Shown one piece after another: positions 8,801 to 16,181 of a stretch of DNA of 32,222 bases (the first letter of the stretch is position 1; each line of letters starts with the position of its first letter). The DNA comes from an uncultured Desulfosporosinus sp. (GTDB lineage: Bacteria > Bacillota > Desulfitobacteriia > Desulfitobacteriales > Desulfitobacteriaceae), in the NCBI GenBank assembly GCA_927405585.1, contig CAKMJS010000066.1, forward strand, positions 1 through 32,222, given 5' to 3'. A program made the position numbers and the translations under genes. The notes beneath the pieces are model-generated. The model was given only the letters and a program-made list of their open reading frames with translations, was not told the origin of the DNA and did not search any database.

Positions 8801-11423
8801 AGGCCTGATAAGGTAGTAAGATAAACTGAAGTGAGAACTGAATAACCATTGTCGAAATATCCTGACCCACGTTTTCTTTCTCTAATCCTTCAGTTAAGAG
8901 CATACTAAGCATATTCAAAACCATAGGCCAAATTAAACTTAAGGAAATTAGCCCTACCCATATCCACGGCTTTCCATAAAGGACCGTGAAAGCTACGATG
9001 AGCAGCAAAAATAGTGCAGGAGCTTCTAAACTCCTCCTTAAATTATCAAATATTTTCCAGCGTGAAACAAAGGGTATCGGCTTGAACAACCAAGGTAGGA
9101 GTTGCCAATCTCCCCTGACCCAGCGGTGCGACCGACGCATATAGGCAAGGTAGTTAGCAGGATAGCCATCGATCAGTTCTACATCCGTTACAAGCCCTGC
9201 CCTTGCGTATAACCCTTCGATTAAATCATGACTGAGGATAGTGTTTTCCGGAAACGCCTTAAAGGTAACCTGATGAAAGATAGCAACATCATAGATTCCC
9301 TTACCTGTGAAAATTCCTTCTCCAAATAAATCTTGATAAACATCTGATACAGCAGATGTGTAGGGATCAACTCCGACCCGACCTGAAAAGATCCGTGCAA
9401 ATTTTGACGCCCCTGCGCACAGAATTGAAACCCCTACCCGCGGTTGAAGTATCCCATATCCCTTCACTACTCGCCTTCCATCTGCACTCAATTGCGGAGC
9501 ATGAAGAGGGTGTGCGAGAGTACCAATGAGTTGTCTTGCAGTTCCTTGAGGTAACTGAGTGTCTGCATCAAGGGTAATTACATAACGAAAGGTCGGCAGG
9601 ATCGATAAATCACCTATTTGAACATCATAGCTAGTTTCTCCATCCTGGCGTAAAAGGCAGTTAAATTCAACTAATTTGCCGCGTTTTCTCTCCCACCCCA
9701 TCCAGACCCCTTCAGAATCATTAAATATCCGCTTTCGATGGAAGAAGTAAAAACGATTTTGATTATACTTTTTATTTAGGTTATTAATTGCTGCGGTTGC
9801 CGTCGAGATAATTTCCTCATCGCCTTGAACTACTTCGGACGAGGCGTCCGCGAAATCCCCAAGTAATGCAAAATACAAATTATCATCTTTGTTTGCAAGA
9901 TAATAAACTTCCATTTGACCAATTAGGTCATGAACTCTAGTAAGACTCGTTAATAGCGTTGGAACTGCAACCATTGTTCTCAATTCTTGAGGAATCCCTT
10001 CCCTCAACTCTAGTTTAGGCAGGAAAGTGGGTCGGAAAAGTACCGAGGCAATCCAATTCACCAACGGTAATATCAAACTACTCGCCCAAACCAAAAGCCC
10101 TAGAGCTATAACAACGTAGCCGAGGGAGAATGATGCATCTTGAAGTGCATACGATATAACCCCAGTCCCTAGGCTACCAACTCCAAGCAGCAAACCTCCA
10201 AAATAATACCTATTAGGCTGTTTCCGAATCGACCGACGAATTTTACTTGCAAGATTACGGGACTCCCCAAAGTCTTGTTCTACTTCTCTTTCAAGTTCAA
10301 TTCGTCCTGGTCCAATTAAATCATACCCGACATGAGAGGCTACATACTCCCCTTGATCATTTGCCTTATTTGATCTTGATACTACAGTTCTTGCCACGAC
10401 CAATTCTGAAACTCGATAACGTCGAGCAATTTTTTCTACATGATGACGATAAACATCTCGTGATTGAAAGTCCATTTTGCAATAGACGTTACTAGGATCC
10501 TTTTGAAATTCCCTTTCCACTAAACTAACTTCTTCAAAAAAACGAGGCCAATCTTCAGCCGTGACAAAATGGATGCTTTGAATAGCATGGCCCATAGAAA
10601 CTTGGTACATAGACTGTCGTTGACGCTCAAGTTTTGCCAATTCCTCAATCGTTGTGTCCTGCTTAGCGACTACTCGGTCCACCCAGTGCAAGAGCGGTGC
10701 CGTATCGATTCCAAGGTCCCTCAAACGTTTGAGCAACTGTTCTGCATAGGCTGAGGAATACTCCTCTTGAGCAGTGAGCGTTTTTAATATGCCTTCCCAT
10801 TCGTCTGGTCGATGTTCGGATTCCAATAAAGGCATCACCCATCGGTCTGCAGCTTCCCTTTCCGCTTGGGTGAAGATGATTTGTTCGGTTAACCTTCGGA
10901 TGTTTTCCAGAAGAACAATTCTTAACATAATTGGAATTGCCCATAGTTCTCCACTCGACAAAGGCACTTGAACCTGATAAGCATTAATAAACGCTTTAAG
11001 TGTGTCACTTTGCAACTGACTATCCGTATGTTCGATGAGTTCAACTAATAAACCATAAACCCGAGGATATCCTTGAAAATCTCCACTAGCGTTTCTTGGC
11101 AATTGACGTTCAAATTTATAAGGAAGACTTTTTTGAATTTCTTCCTTTAAGTTTTTTAAACTATAATAATTGTCTAATAACCATTCCGTAGCAGGCAAAA
11201 CATCCTGTGTTCTAGTTGAATAATCTACAATATCTCGATAGGCCTGCTCTAAAAACTTAATATTTTGTTTAACCCTAGGCAACAAGGTTCGCTTCGGTAA
11301 ATTAACTTCCTGGTGAGCATGTAAACGCGCAATCTCTTGGGCATGACTCAGCAGATCTTCCCTGTTTAAGACAATATCTTTGTATGGTTTATTTTTTGCA
11401 ATATATCGTGTAAATATCTTCAT
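2829..11423 (-). CDS. Cyclic beta-1,2-glucan synthase (NdvB/ChvB type; GT84 + cyclisation domain + GH94)
   Basis: This giant membrane enzyme (2864 residues from the chosen start) would polymerise glucose from UDP-glucose into beta-1,2-glucan and cyclise it. Visible in order are: two hydrophobic segments at about 404-463; the GT84 glycosyltransferase with the DAD motif at 619-621 and HRWVRGDW near 766-773; further membrane helices at about 797-845 and 915-962; a glycoamylase-like domain, the family now recognised as the cyclising transglycosylase, with ERSFMLIQSFMAHHQGMS near 1483-1500; then GH94 phosphorylase-type modules with the acidic GSGDWNDG motif, second Asp at 2549. Length matches Brucella and Agrobacterium enzymes. 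The open frame extends 31 codons further upstream, but that part overlaps the terminator of the preceding gene. ATG at 11423 has GGAG seven bases upstream and begins MKIFTRY. Product use in this organism (periplasm-like space, spore or export) is unknown. Confidence 0.9.
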   Translation of the reverse strand: MKIFTRYIAKNKPYKDIVLNREDLLSHAQEIARLHAHQEVNLPKRTLLPRVKQNIKFLEQAYRDIVDYSTRTQDVLPATEWLLDNYYSLKNLKEEIQKSLPYKFERQLPRNASGDFQGYPRVYGLLVELIEHTDSQLQSDTLKAFINAYQVQVPLSSGELWAIPIMLRIVLLENIRRLTEQIIFTQAEREAADRWVMPLLESEHRPDEWEGILKTLTAQEEYSSAYAEQLLKRLRDLGIDTAPLLHWVDRVVAKQDTTIEELAKLERQRQSMYQVSMGHAIQSIHFVTAEDWPRFFEEVSLVEREFQKDPSNVYCKMDFQSRDVYRHHVEKIARRYRVSELVVARTVVSRSNKANDQGEYVASHVGYDLIGPGRIELEREVEQDFGESRNLASKIRRSIRKQPNRYYFGGLLLGVGSLGTGVISYALQDASFSLGYVVIALGLLVWASSLILPLVNWIASVLFRPTFLPKLELREGIPQELRTMVAVPTLLTSLTRVHDLIGQMEVYYLANKDDNLYFALLGDFADASSEVVQGDEEIISTATAAINNLNKKYNQNRFYFFHRKRIFNDSEGVWMGWERKRGKLVEFNCLLRQDGETSYDVQIGDLSILPTFRYVITLDADTQLPQGTARQLIGTLAHPLHAPQLSADGRRVVKGYGILQPRVGVSILCAGASKFARIFSGRVGVDPYTSAVSDVYQDLFGEGIFTGKGIYDVAIFHQVTFKAFPENTILSHDLIEGLYARAGLVTDVELIDGYPANYLAYMRRSHRWVRGDWQLLPWLFKPIPFVSRWKIFDNLRRSLEAPALFLLLIVAFTVLYGKPWIWVGLISLSLIWPMVLNMLSMLLTEGLEKENVGQDISTMVIQFSLQFILLPYQAFIMLDAIIRSVYRQVISHRSLLEWETAADTEKRLDVRMKTMVFSMWSVILLVIGSFLMILSMFPARIGLFVPLAIVWLASPWFAYRVSLPTIHEKAMLSSSEQHALRRWARKIWAFFEEYVSSEDHWLPPDNVQIEPPNGIAHRTSPTNIGLALLANLAARDFGYITLAKVHERINSTLQILEGLDQWKGHLYNWYDTQSLAPLEPRYVSTVDSGNFVVYLLTLRSGLSEILNKSLLDLEFVRGLKDTYNLLIEAIDEDCNEELKGFGQALDHMLSSDEAWNFENWMNLLSRWPSLLVDQELTKEGDYWARRLETMIVTFRQETHDIYPWYFDPDHMDETTLFNARIFKTNNLDELSKCYLDGLEEQSFSPEMKALLQKVLLKIQGYQQESIDLQQRLEKLAFATDFRPLFDDKRKLFSIGYRVAENMLDKSYYDLLASEARQASFIAIAKGDVHHNHWFKLGRSLTLAKGKRSLVSWSGTMFEFLMPLLVMLNFEGTLLDETSRNVVEVQRKYGIEHNVPWGISESGFYAFDPQLNYQYKAFGVPGLGLKRGLIQDLVIAPYASFLALMVSPHEALLNISTMEKMGFAGRYGLYEAADFTPERIPSERSFMLIQSFMAHHQGMSLLAIDNVVHENIMPKRFHSEAMIQATELLLQERLPESTPPVPQVEGEQVVNERQVKDPDSEQNQFIIMETAKSAIPATHCISNGQYSVMMTNAGAGFSRMRDINLSRWREDVTQDAWGMYFYIQNLNSGEVWSATHQPCRYSGEDYKVTYAPDRVEFSRKDGNIITRTEIVVSPEDQAEMRRISLTNRSKHDRTVEVTSYFEVVLARLSEDLAHPAFGNLFIQTEFEQGALLASRRPRSEKQARLWLMHTVATEGEKIGSLQYETDRARFIGRGRSLAQPQALDANHPLSNTVGAVLDPMMSLRQRVRIAPGQTVRVSFSVGYAESREEIIRIAEKYRDPLSVNRAFELAWTHSKMELRHLNLTAAQANEGLSLGGHLLYLSPCRSDVAECIKNNHKGQSSLWPYAISGDLPIVLLRVKDTENMDLVRRFLTIHEYWRLKGLFADLVIFNEDESGYLQAFQDNLRDLISMGHARDLLNQSGGVFLLQKGHVQQEDVTLLCAVARMTFNGEGGSCSIQVRKKRKFMTGDVEHREKITLEKARDQMLKRDQERVREFREEALDKSMDRLQFANGYGGFSEDGKEYIIHLQEGMNTPLPWINVIANTKFGFQISEVGAGYTWSLNSREYKLTPWSNDPILDPPGEALYLRDEHSGEFWSVTASPKREKGSYTIRHGQGYSIFEHYSHGIKQSLHYFVPIDESVKVIELLMTNTTNHELRLSAVYYAEWVMGVARQNTAPYLVTEYDGERDIFYTRNTFQEEFVGRLGFLTAFGAPVASYTGDRSEFIGRNGTLEDPMGLKQDLFSETVGAGLDPCCALQLLFSLAPGESKAITFLLGETENSQEAERITTNLSQPQQIKEALEEVKRYWDEVLGNVQVHTPDPSMNLLLNRWLLYQTIACRVWARSAFYQSGGAYGFRDQLQDVMALVYTSPEVTRNQIILHCGHQFVEGDVQHWWHAETGKGIRTKFSDDLLWLPFVTAHYIERTGDTTILDETNVFLEDNHLKEDEDEVYSIPRSTKEHGNVYEHCVRTIERGLRFGEHGLPLIGSGDWNDGFSRIGIKGKGESVWLGWFFYLTLTRFSSLCDDRQDLERGVRYRRIAAELLQSIELHGWDGGWYRRAYFDDGTPLGSSQNKECQIDALAQSWAVLSGAAKPTRAKDAMLALEHYLWRKEDGVLLLLTPPFDKFLPDPGYIKGYVPGVRENGGQYTHGATWAILAYTSLGEGDKALELFQMLSPIHHARTEHEVNRYKVEPYVMAADVYASHPHIGRGGWTWYTGASGWMYQAGLEGILGFTRHGDKLVLKPCIPSRWRGYRLTYQFKTATYEIIIENPMSRMTGCDRITLDEEVLLEPEILLKDDGQTHTVRLTL

Positions 11424-11492
11424 TCTTCGTCTCCGTCTATTTTTTTGCATCATTAATGCATTATTCCCATTCCTCCATTCTTCATTCATCAT

Positions 11493-11530
11493 AAAGAAAC
11501 ACTCTAACCAATTCATTGTTGGTTAGAGTG
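11493..11530 (-). terminator. Intrinsic terminator after ftsK
   Basis: A 12-bp perfect stem pairs 11500-11511 (CACTCTAACCAA) with 11519-11530 around a 7-base loop. Read on the minus strand it follows the ftsK stop by 24 bases and is trailed by TTTCTTT. It separates ftsK from the glucan synthase gene and overlaps the longest possible reading frame of the latter, arguing against that longer start. Confidence 0.82.
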
Positions 11531-11554
11531 CTTCGGTTCTATTGCGTATCGTAA

Positions 11555-14032
11555 TCATCCGAATCGTTCATTAAATTCTTCTAAAGTTAAAAGCACCTGA
11601 CGCGGCTTACTTCCTTCATAGGTTCCTACGACACCTTGTTCTTGGAGCATATCCATTAACCTTGCGGCTCTGGTATATCCTAATTTCAACTTACGTTGCA
11701 GAAACGAGACAGAGGCAATCCCAGTCCTTATAAAAAGCTGACCAGCGTCAATGAACAAAGCATCATCCGGTCCGTTGCTTTCTTCACTTTTTAATGTTGT
11801 CTCTGCGAAAAGACGCTCTGGATCAAGATACTCCGGCCTGCCCAATTCTTTCCAGTGTGTAATCACTCGTTGTACTTCGTCATCCATGACCAAACACCCT
11901 TGGACGCGGAGCGCTTTATTCACTCCCAGTGGAGAATAAAGCATGTCTCCGCGCCCAAGAAGCTTTTCAGCGCCCGCTGCATCTAGAATAGTGCGAGAGT
12001 CGATCTGAGACGAAACGGCAAAGGAAATTCGGCTAGGGATATTAGCTTTGATCACCCCAGTAATGACATCAACTGATGGGCGTTGAGTGGCTATTACCAA
12101 ATGAATCCCCGCTGCCCGAGCCATTTGTGCTAATCGACAGATCGCTTCTTCAACTTCTCCAGCCGCGACTATCATTAAATCCGCCAACTCATCAATGATC
12201 ACGACTATCAAGGGCAAGGCCGGTTTCTGCCTTTTCGTTTCAGTGGCTTTCATTTTGTTATAACGTTCGATATCCCGAACCCCTGAAGCTGCAAAGAGTT
12301 CATACCGGTTTTCCATTTCTTTGACGATCCATTTTAATGCACTGGCTGCTTTCTTAGGGTCGACCACGACTGGTGCTAGAAGGTGCGGTATTCCGTTATA
12401 CTGACTAAGCTCAACCATTTTTGGATCTACAAGCAGGAGCTTAACTTCATCTGGAGTAGCATTGAAGAGAATGGAATTAATGATTGTCGTGATACAGACA
12501 CTCTTCCCTGATCCCGTAGCCCCGGCTACAAGGAGGTGGGGCATTCTAATTAAATCTCCGATGATCGGTTGATCTGCAATATCCTTACCCAAGGCAACTT
12601 TCAATTTCGAAGAGTGTACTTTAAAGGTATTTGTTTCAAGAACTTCTCTAAACGGGACAGAGCGCGCCTGTTTATTCGGAACTTCAATCCCAATTGCCGC
12701 CTTGCCTGGAATCGGAGCTTCAATACGCACATCCCGTGCAGCCAGCCCTAACGCAATGTCATCCGATAAATTGACGATCTTACTAATTTTTACGCCAGGT
12801 GCCGGAGCTAACTCATAACGAGTAATGACTGGCCCTCGTGTTACTCGAATAACCTTAGCCTTAACTCCAAAATCGAGTAGTACTTTTTCCAACAGTTTCG
12901 AAGTTTCCGTATCATGAATTATTACACGATTTATGATTGGCTCTAATAAATCAAATTGTGGAAGTTTCCATTGCGTGACCTTTTCAAGCGTAAAATCTTC
13001 TAACTTAGGCACAGACACTTCATGCTTTGGATTAAACTGTATATTAGGCGCCGCCTCGGTTCTTTCAAGCACAGGTTTTTCCTGTAACGTACTTGCTGAT
13101 TCTAAGAGCGCAACGCTCAAATCATTGACTAACTCAAACTCATTCGTCAAATCCTCTTTACCAACTGTATCGAACCTAATCACAGGTCCTATATCTAATT
13201 CATTTTCAGAATCTGGACACTCGACTACATTGCTATTCGTCTCTGACACATTAATAGGTCTACAGACCTGGAGGTCAAGCTCTTCGAGGTCCAACGAACT
13301 CTCATCATCTTTAAATTGAGCTAGGAATTCCTTTTGATCCGATTGGGACTTAAACACCGAAGAAAACAACGTTGGTTTGTCTGTAGGTTTTCTAGGGATC
13401 GAACTTGCCGAATAACTAGCTTGCCAAGGGAGCTCTTCTTTACATCTTTCCTCCTCGTCTACTTCCTCAATGTAACTCTTAAGCCCTTTAAGCGTTGTCA
13501 TTTTGCCCATCTTCCTAGGGTAAAATGACTCCCCTGTCCCAAAATAAGAAGGAAAATCCCTCCCCATTTCTTTCATCTCTTCCGCTTTCTGCACATCGGA
13601 ATCCTTCATTTCTACTATCTCAGGGGAAGTGAAATAGTCTTCAAATCCCCTCATACTGACAAGTTTTCCTTCTGGAAGTGAAATACCCTTAGAAAAAATG
13701 GTCTGATGAGCTTTTGATTTTTGAGTTTGATTACGAGTTTGAGAATCAGATCGTCGATTTCCCCGTTGCCTAGAGCCAGACTCCGGTGCCTCAGAGGACA
13801 TGATAAAGGATGTTAACTTCGTGGAATAAATCCAGAGTATGAGGGCTACTACCAAACATAAGAAGGGCCCCGCCCAATCCCAACTTCCCATAACCGCTGT
13901 GAACATGCTAAAAACCAATTTCCCAATCGAGAACCCCATAGACCCCAATAGCCCAGTAAATGCCAACAACAAAAAAACTACGCTGATAAATTTAAGCCAA
14001 AAAGAACTTGGTTCCTTTTTCCTTTTCGACAC
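11555..14032 (-). CDS. ftsK: FtsK/SpoIIIE-family DNA translocase with short membrane domain
   Basis: This 826-residue ATP-driven double-stranded DNA pump moves chromosome ends through a closing septum, at division or into the forespore. The N-terminus has two clear hydrophobic segments (about residues 10-30 and 58-78) with a weaker one between. A charged linker of roughly 250 residues follows, then the RecA-like motor with Walker A GATGSGKS (Lys at 510) and Walker B VVIIDELAD (Asp at 614), then a C-terminal gamma winged helix (from about 765) that reads KOPS/SRS-type orientation sequences. The four-helix domain of SpoIIIE is therefore abbreviated. The frame opens at an ATG six codons upstream, but GGAGGT ends seven bases before the GTG at 14032, so I take GTG. 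It stands alone between two terminators. I cannot tell a vegetative FtsK from a sporulation SpoIIIE. Confidence 0.92.
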   Translation of the reverse strand: MSKRKKEPSSFWLKFISVVFLLLAFTGLLGSMGFSIGKLVFSMFTAVMGSWDWAGPFLCLVVALILWIYSTKLTSFIMSSEAPESGSRQRGNRRSDSQTRNQTQKSKAHQTIFSKGISLPEGKLVSMRGFEDYFTSPEIVEMKDSDVQKAEEMKEMGRDFPSYFGTGESFYPRKMGKMTTLKGLKSYIEEVDEEERCKEELPWQASYSASSIPRKPTDKPTLFSSVFKSQSDQKEFLAQFKDDESSLDLEELDLQVCRPINVSETNSNVVECPDSENELDIGPVIRFDTVGKEDLTNEFELVNDLSVALLESASTLQEKPVLERTEAAPNIQFNPKHEVSVPKLEDFTLEKVTQWKLPQFDLLEPIINRVIIHDTETSKLLEKVLLDFGVKAKVIRVTRGPVITRYELAPAPGVKISKIVNLSDDIALGLAARDVRIEAPIPGKAAIGIEVPNKQARSVPFREVLETNTFKVHSSKLKVALGKDIADQPIIGDLIRMPHLLVAGATGSGKSVCITTIINSILFNATPDEVKLLLVDPKMVELSQYNGIPHLLAPVVVDPKKAASALKWIVKEMENRYELFAASGVRDIERYNKMKATETKRQKPALPLIVVIIDELADLMIVAAGEVEEAICRLAQMARAAGIHLVIATQRPSVDVITGVIKANIPSRISFAVSSQIDSRTILDAAGAEKLLGRGDMLYSPLGVNKALRVQGCLVMDDEVQRVITHWKELGRPEYLDPERLFAETTLKSEESNGPDDALFIDAGQLFIRTGIASVSFLQRKLKLGYTRAARLMDMLQEQGVVGTYEGSKPRQVLLTLEEFNERFG

Positions 14033-14095
14033 ATCTTCCACCTCCATGCTTCTTACCCATTATGGTAGATGAGTAAGGAAAATGTCAAAAGGTTT

Positions 14096-14142
14096 TTTTT
14101 TAAAACACAAAAAACCTGCAATTAAATGCAGGTTTTTGTGTT
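14096..14142 (-). terminator. Intrinsic terminator after the BON-domain gene
   Basis: AACACAAAAAACCTGCA (14104-14120) pairs with 14127-14142 with one unpaired A. On the minus strand the CCTGCA/TGCAGG core stem is followed by a T-rich run. It starts six bases after the BON gene stop and isolates ftsK from the operon upstream. Confidence 0.8.
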
Positions 14143-14147
14143 AAAAG

Positions 14148-15041
14148 TTAGGTTCCTTTGCTGGAATGTGCTGCTACTTTGATAGAATTATTAACATCAT
14201 GAATATTTGGGATAGTCTGAATCAGTTTCTCAGCTAATAAGCGATCTTCTTCTAAATACACTTCACCAGTCAAAAAGGCAATACCATTTTTAACAAAAGC
14301 ACGTATTTGTCCAGAATTCAAACGGTGTTGGCCAAGCTTTGCGACCAACTGTTCCGTTAACCACAAATCGTCCCCTTGCGAGCGGTGACGCGTGAGTATT
14401 TCGCTGACGACCGCTTTAACACCGCGTACCTGATAAGCGGTTTCTACTGCCCACTCCATGGATTCCTGAGTGTCAACAAGACCAGTTAGCGTAATCAGGC
14501 CATTTCGGGCTTCTGTTTTAATTTCGTGAGCATTAACCCACGGTGAGTCGACTAAGGCTTTTTCTACTCTATTAACTAAAGTGGCATCATCCACAGCCTT
14601 TTCCAAAAACTGAATTTCACTGCGTATTTCTTTAACCCCACGGACCTGAGAAGCTAAGCGTTTTGCCAAGCGTTCTGTACTCTGAGTCTCGACATGACCA
14701 AGGAGGGTCGCAATTCCTCTGCTTACTCGACAACCTAAATGCGTTATCTCATCATAATTAGATCCTTGAAAACGCTCAGCAATCCCTTTCTCAATATCTT
14801 TATCTTTGATCGTCCCGTCATTAGACACTGTTAATGAATTATCTAATTCTCTAACTCCGTCTATACGTCCCACTCGGCTTCCGAAATAATCTTTTTCAAC
14901 GAGACTGTCTACAGTCCCCCAAATTGTTGCTCGATCCCCTTTGACTTCGACATGAAGGCTTTGACCGCTATCACCGAAATGTGTATTAATTAGATTTTTG
15001 ATATCCCTAAGGACTTCTTTCTCAGAACGTGTATTATGCAT
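14148..15041 (-). CDS. Protein of four tandem BON domains
   Basis: This 297-residue protein consists almost wholly of four BON repeats, at about residues 9-75, 81-148, 152-218 and 225-292. Each has the alternating pattern of a helix, a strand with a central glycine (ATIWGTVDS, ATLLGHVET, ITLTGLVDT, AFLTGEVYL) and a closing segment such as VRGVKEIRSEI. BON domains bind phospholipid or other hydrophobic ligands in secreted proteins such as OsmY, and occur in cytoplasmic potassium-binding Kbp (YgaU). Here there is no signal peptide or membrane helix, so a cytoplasmic location is expected. It is last of a likely three-gene unit with a K+ channel and a PHP phosphoesterase, which makes an ion- or osmotic-stress-related role plausible but unproven. 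ATG is preceded by GGAGGGAG at good spacing. Confidence 0.88.
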   Translation of the reverse strand: MHNTRSEKEVLRDIKNLINTHFGDSGQSLHVEVKGDRATIWGTVDSLVEKDYFGSRVGRIDGVRELDNSLTVSNDGTIKDKDIEKGIAERFQGSNYDEITHLGCRVSRGIATLLGHVETQSTERLAKRLASQVRGVKEIRSEIQFLEKAVDDATLVNRVEKALVDSPWVNAHEIKTEARNGLITLTGLVDTQESMEWAVETAYQVRGVKAVVSEILTRHRSQGDDLWLTEQLVAKLGQHRLNSGQIRAFVKNGIAFLTGEVYLEEDRLLAEKLIQTIPNIHDVNNSIKVAAHSSKGT

Positions 15042-15125
15042 AAATCTCCCTCCACAATGAAAAGTTATTGTTCTCTCACTTAGAGGGTATTTTATCCCAA
15101 GCTTTTATCTTTTAATCTAACGATA

Positions 15126-16136
15126 TTAGTAAGATTGCAACTTTGAAAGGTTTGCAGCTACATCTTCTAGACGATGCAATTGTTCTCTCAAGCCTAAAAC
15201 AATTAAAAGATCTCCCTGCAAAATTTCCTCATTAGCTCCAGGATTACTGATAACTTGGTTTTCTCGTAAAATCGCAAGAACCATTGCGCCCGTTTGCTGT
15301 TTAATACCACTAGTTGACAATGTCTTCCCAACTAGACAAGAACCTTGGTCAACCCTTAGTTCCACCATTTCCATCTCAATATTGTGGTCATGAATTACAG
15401 TCTCGATATAATCCACACTAATAGGTTTTAATATAGACATTGCCATTCGCCACCCGCCTAGAATGGCTGGTGAAATAACTTTGTCTGCTCCGGCACGCAT
15501 TAACTTTTTTTCAGACTCCAAATGATCCATCCGAGCGACCACATTAATACCTGGATTTAGTCCTTTAGCTGTTAAGGTTACAAAGACATTTAATGAATCC
15601 TCTGGTAAAGCTGTAATAAGGCCTTTAGCCTTCTCAATGCGTGCCTTTTTAAGGGTTTCATCGTGTGTCGCATCACTATGGATCACTATAAACCCTTCTT
15701 CGATTAACTGATTTGCAAGATCTTCTTTCTGTTCTACAACAACGCACGAGGCCCCTTCTTTACGAAGGCGGTAAAGAACTTGCCTGCCCACACGTCCTGC
15801 TCCGCAGACAATGATATGATCCTGAAGTTGTATAATTTTTTTATTCATCTTTCTTCTCCCATATACACCTGCCAACTGTCCTTCAATCAGAAAGGTCATC
15901 ATAAGTCCCGCAAAATAAAGCATAACAGCTACTCCGCTAAGCATTAGGAAAACAAGAAAAACATGGCCGGAATTTGAGTATACTTCAATATCTCCATAGC
16001 CCACCGTCGTCACAGTTTGTACAGTTAAATAAATGGCTTGAGCTAAACTCAGATGTTCCGTAAGTATTAATCCGACTGTACCAACAATTAGTGTAATAAG
16101 TAAGGCCGCAAAGGCTAGCCTAATACGCTTTTCCAC
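15126..16136 (-). CDS. Two-helix potassium channel with RCK (TrkA-N/TrkA-C) domains
   Basis: This MthK/Kch-type channel subunit (336 residues from the chosen start) has a first membrane helix at residues 8-25, a pore helix, the K+ selectivity filter TVGYGD at 44-49, a second helix at about 59-85, and then the cytoplasmic RCK domain. The RCK opens with IIVCGAGRVGRQ (nucleotide-binding glycine motif) near residue 110, and a TrkA-C domain closes the protein from about 240. RCK domains gate the pore in response to Ca2+, NAD(H), ADP/ATP or, for TrkA-C domains in Firmicutes, c-di-AMP; the ligand cannot be read here. The frame extends to a TTG at 16157, but AAAGGAG lies seven bases before the GTG at 16136, which I prefer. 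It starts 45 bases after the PHP gene, so the two are probably one transcript. Confidence 0.93.
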   Translation of the reverse strand: MEKRIRLAFAALLITLIVGTVGLILTEHLSLAQAIYLTVQTVTTVGYGDIEVYSNSGHVFLVFLMLSGVAVMLYFAGLMMTFLIEGQLAGVYGRRKMNKKIIQLQDHIIVCGAGRVGRQVLYRLRKEGASCVVVEQKEDLANQLIEEGFIVIHSDATHDETLKKARIEKAKGLITALPEDSLNVFVTLTAKGLNPGINVVARMDHLESEKKLMRAGADKVISPAILGGWRMAMSILKPISVDYIETVIHDHNIEMEMVELRVDQGSCLVGKTLSTSGIKQQTGAMVLAILRENQVISNPGANEEILQGDLLIVLGLREQLHRLEDVAANLSKLQSY

Positions 16137-16181
16137 CAAATAGCTCCTTTCTGTCAAATTGAAGGTATAAACAAAGATATC

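Noticed and set aside
12933-13319. 128-residue plus-strand frame inside ftsK
   Set aside because: It lies antisense to the low-complexity linker of ftsK and has no ribosome site or family features; Ser-rich composition reflects the opposite strand.
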